Assembly: GCA_947483545.1 (NCBI GenBank) | Contig: CANKNP010000090.1 | Span: 1-15,331, forward strand | From: Deltaproteobacteria bacterium | GTDB lineage: Bacteria > Myxococcota > UBA796 > SXON01 | Length of the DNA stretch: 15,331 nt | Reading direction: 5' to 3' | Part shown: piece after piece, positions 13,117 through 15,331 of the stretch | How positions within the stretch are numbered: position 1 is the first letter of the stretch | Layout of the letters: each line of letters begins with the position of its first letter | Translations under genes and position numbers: made by a program | The notes under the pieces: generated by a model | The model's input: only the letters and a program-made list of their open reading frames with translations | Told to the model about the DNA's origin: nothing | Databases searched by the model: none

Positions 13117-15331
13117 CTACGGCGTACAAGCCGTCCCGGTACACGTGAACGTCGCGTTGTCATCCTTGCTCACGTTCGTATTGTTCGTGAGTTCAATGTC
13201 GCTGCTCACCGCCCCGGCGTAGTTGTCGAAGGTACCAAGGGCGACACCCCAATCGCAAAGCGTCGAGGAGATGGTCGGCGAGCCGCTCATATAGACCCCA
13301 CCGCCGTCCGTGGTGGCGTCGTTGGCGTAGATGCCGAAGGTCCCGGTCCCGCAGCTCATGGACAACGCGCCGACGAGGAACAGGCCGCCGCCGTTGGTCG
13401 CGGTGTTGTCGTAGATCATGGGGCTGCTCAACGAGGCGGTCGTTCCGGTGTCGAGGTACATGCCGCCGCCCTCATCGGCATCGTTGTCGTGCATCGTGAG
13501 CGTCGAGAGCGTCGCCGTACCGGCGTCGACGAACAGCCCACCGCCCGCGCCAAGGGCGGCGTTGCTGGACACGTTCGGGGTCGTCCAGGTGGTGGTGGCG
13601 CCGAGCCACCCACCCCCGCCCTTGTCCACGGCCGTGTTCCCGGTGAGGGTGAGGCTGGTGGTCGAGAGCGTGCCCCCGTTCAGGTAGAGCCCGCCGCCGT
13701 CATCATCCGCATCGTTGTTCGTGACGCTCGCGCTGGTGAGCGTCACCGTGCCGCCGTCGATGAACAAGCCGCCGCCCTTGGTGGCCACGCCCGTGGTGAC
13801 CGTCGCGGAGGTGATGCCCACCGTCCCGCTCTTGATGTAGAGGTTTCCGCCGTCGCCGCCGGCGTCGCCGCCGCTGATGACGGTGCCGCCGCCGGAGCTG
13901 CTGAAGGTGGCCGTGTTGTCGATGTACGCGTTGCCGCCATCGCCGGCCGCGCTGTTGCCCGTCATGCTCCCTCCAGCGACCGACACCGACCCGGTGCCGT
14001 CCAGCCAGATGCCGCCGCCGTCGCCCGCCGTCGCGTCGTTGTTGGTCAAGGTCGGGGTGGTGAGCGTGACGGCGCCGTTGGTGATGCCGATGGCGCCGCC
14101 GCCGGAGGCGCTCTCCGACCAGTTGTCGGTGAAGGCGGGGCTCGTGAAGCTGGCCGTCCCCCCGCGTACCGCGAGGGCGCCGCCGATGCCGGCCGCCATG
14201 TTCTCCGAGAGCGTCATGCCCGAGCCGACAATGAGCGCCCCGGATCCCACGTAGAACGCGCCGCCGTCGTCGTCCGACACGTTGTCCGTGACCGTGCTCG
14301 TACTGCTGAAGATGCCGTTGCCGACCGCGATGCCGACCGCGCCGCCATCCCCGCCGGCCGAATTGCCCAACAGGCTGTTGTAGTACGAGGTCCAGGTGCC
14401 ATTCGCGATGTACAGCGCCCCGCCCGAGCCGCTTGTGGCGATGTTGCTTGTGAAAGTCAAGGCGCTGCTCGCCGTGCCGGTGATGTTCGCCGTCCCCGCC
14501 GCAAAGTAGAACCCCCCGCCGTTGGTCGCCGCCGTGTTGGTGGTGAACGTCGCAGGCCCCATCGTGAAGAGACCGCCGGCCTGGTAAACGCCGCCGCCGT
14601 TTCCGCCTGCAGTGTTCGAAGTGAACGCGATGGTGCCCGCAGCGCTCACCGCCGTTGTCGAGCCGGTGCCGGTCACGTAGATGCCGCCTCCGTTCACACC
14701 GGCGTCGTTCAAGCTGAACGTCGCCGCAGTCGCCGTCTCGAGCCGGGCGTTGGTGTCAAGCCATACACCGCCGCCGTTCTGGCTCGCCGTGTTGTCGGTG
14801 ACCACCGAACTTGTCAACTTGATGCTCGCGTACTCATCGGCCGCGATGCCGCCGCCGTAGCTGGTGCTGCCCTGTTTCACGGTGACAGAGGAGAGCGCGA
14901 CCGTGTAGGTGCTCGCGGAGGGGGCGGTGCTGGCCGTTGCGTAGATCGTGCCGCCGTAGGTGCTCGTGCCGCTGCCGTGCGCCATCGTGAGGTTGGAGAC
15001 GGAAACATGGCCGCCGCTGACGGACAGCGCCGACCCGGAAGAGGAGCCACCGTCCCAGGTCGGGCTGCCGTGCAACGACGTGATCGTCGCGTCCACGCTG
15101 GTCGCGGACACCCGGCCGTACACGGTCGCCGTGCCGCAGAAGTACATCGTGTCGTTGTTCGACAGCGTGCGGGTGCCGGGGGTGCCCGACGTGCCCGAAA
15201 ACGTCGAGGTGATGTCGGTCCAGGTCGTGCCGTTCAGGATGGAGACCTCGCCGACCTCGCTGGACGTGGACCAACTGCCGCTTGTGGAACAGTTATTGTA
15301 TTGGTTGTCGCAAATCTCCGGGGCGCCCGCA
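13117..15331 (-). CDS. beta-helix repeat surface protein with MopE-like motif (partial, N-terminus outside window)
   Basis: Reading leftward, the frame is open from the right edge to TAG at 13119-13117 and gives 737 residues. An internal Met at 15147 is not a credible start, because the 61 residues before it are coding-like. They include GAPEICDNQYNNC, which resembles the PE-x-CD-x-x-x-NDC motif of MopE-type (Cu-binding_MopE) repeats. The rest contains about 21 repeats of 22-31 residues built on a DGGGLYL-like turn-strand unit, then a Thr/Ser-rich strand and an N-N/N-T-A turn. These are typical of right-handed parallel beta-helices in large surface or secreted proteins, and also resemble polymorphic membrane protein repeats. 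The C-terminus ends in FTCTGTACTP, a possible disulfide, with no autotransporter barrel or MYXO-CTERM motif. It is convergent with the CotH gene, 18 bases apart. A structural, adhesive or enzymatic role cannot be separated from sequence alone. Confidence 0.83.
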   Translation of the reverse strand, partial: AGAPEICDNQYNNCSTSGSWSTSSEVGEVSILNGTTWTDITSTFSGTSGTPGTRTLSNNDTMYFCGTATVYGRVSATSVDATITSLHGSPTWDGGSSSGSALSVSGGHVSVSNLTMAHGSGTSTYGGTIYATASTAPSASTYTVALSSVTVKQGSTSYGGGIAADEYASIKLTSSVVTDNTASQNGGGVWLDTNARLETATAATFSLNDAGVNGGGIYVTGTGSTTAVSAAGTIAFTSNTAGGNGGGVYQAGGLFTMGPATFTTNTAATNGGGFYFAAGTANITGTASSALTFTSNIATSGSGGALYIANGTWTSYYNSLLGNSAGGDGGAVGIAVGNGIFSSTSTVTDNVSDDDGGAFYVGSGALIVGSGMTLSENMAAGIGGALAVRGGTASFTSPAFTDNWSESASGGGAIGITNGAVTLTTPTLTNNDATAGDGGGIWLDGTGSVSVAGGSMTGNSAAGDGGNAYIDNTATFSSSGGGTVISGGDAGGDGGNLYIKSGTVGITSATVTTGVATKGGGLFIDGGTVTLTSASVTNNDADDDGGGLYLNGGTLSTTSLTLTGNTAVDKGGGGWLGATTTWTTPNVSSNAALGAGGGLFVDAGTATLSTLTMHDNDADEGGGMYLDTGTTASLSSPMIYDNTATNGGGLFLVGALSMSCGTGTFGIYANDATTDGGGVYMSGSPTISSTLCDWGVALGTFDNYAGAVSSDIELTNNTNVSKDDNATFTCTGTACTP

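Noticed and set aside
13107..13117. GGGG-CCG-CCCC in the convergent gap as a bidirectional terminator
   Set aside because: Four-base stem and no flanking T or A run; too weak to call.
13117..15147. Repeated GCCGCCGTC-like spacing on the plus strand, suggestive of a repeat array or CRISPR
   Set aside because: The periodicity comes from the Gly-Gly-Gly codons of a protein repeat. Units vary in sequence and length, and there are no conserved repeats with unique spacers.

Overview
The window is very GC-rich, dense and almost entirely coding on the plus strand. Its protein repertoire suggests a member of the Myxococcota or a related former deltaproteobacterial lineage. The signs are lipoproteins with Asp/Thr/Ser-rich linkers after the lipobox, CotH-kinase lipoproteins, FG-GAP/VCBS-type beta-propeller lipoproteins, a MopE-like Cys/Asp motif, a Gly-rich beta-helix surface protein and a MYXO-CTERM-like sorting tail. 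The assignment is inferred from protein families, because there is no rRNA or tRNA in the window.

Layout, left to right. (1) Positions 1-1435 hold the Pro/Ala-rich tail of an upstream protein, then a secreted HExxH metallopeptidase-like protein with a Cys-Gly-Cys/hydrophobic/Arg tail. (2) Positions 1398-1815 hold a pair of 24-bp inverted repeats bracketing a decayed minus-strand gene fragment. (3) Positions 1816-4997 hold a CotH-kinase lipoprotein with a cytoplasmic-looking leucine-rich-repeat protein that starts inside its stop codon. (4) Positions 4998-5262 are a pyrimidine-rich intergenic region with short direct repeats. (5) Positions 5263-8242 hold the glycolytic cluster gap-pgk-tpiA, whose three genes overlap by 1-4 bases. 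(6) Positions 8303-10219 hold an FG-GAP/VCBS-like lipoprotein ending in a CARDB-like domain. (7) Positions 10303-13098 hold a small secreted heavy-metal-associated (HMA) protein, a single-pass protein joining a TonB-like N-terminus to a GspC-like PDZ domain, and a second CotH-kinase lipoprotein with an N-terminal lamin-tail-like domain, the last two overlapping. (8) Positions 13117-15331, minus strand, hold a convergent large beta-helix repeat protein whose N-terminal part lies outside the window.

The gap-pgk-tpiA block is ordinary central metabolism: the three enzymes catalyse adjacent steps of triose-phosphate metabolism and are very probably co-translated. Almost everything else is envelope or secreted protein. 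Two unrelated CotH-kinase lipoproteins lie about 8.4 kb apart, and each is translationally overlapped with a different kind of partner: a leucine-rich-repeat protein in one case and a TonB/GspC-like PDZ protein in the other. With the Thr/Ser-rich beta-helix protein next door, this raises the possibility of phosphorylation of secreted or surface proteins, but that link is inference only. I found no CRISPR array, complete insertion sequence, tRNA or rRNA.
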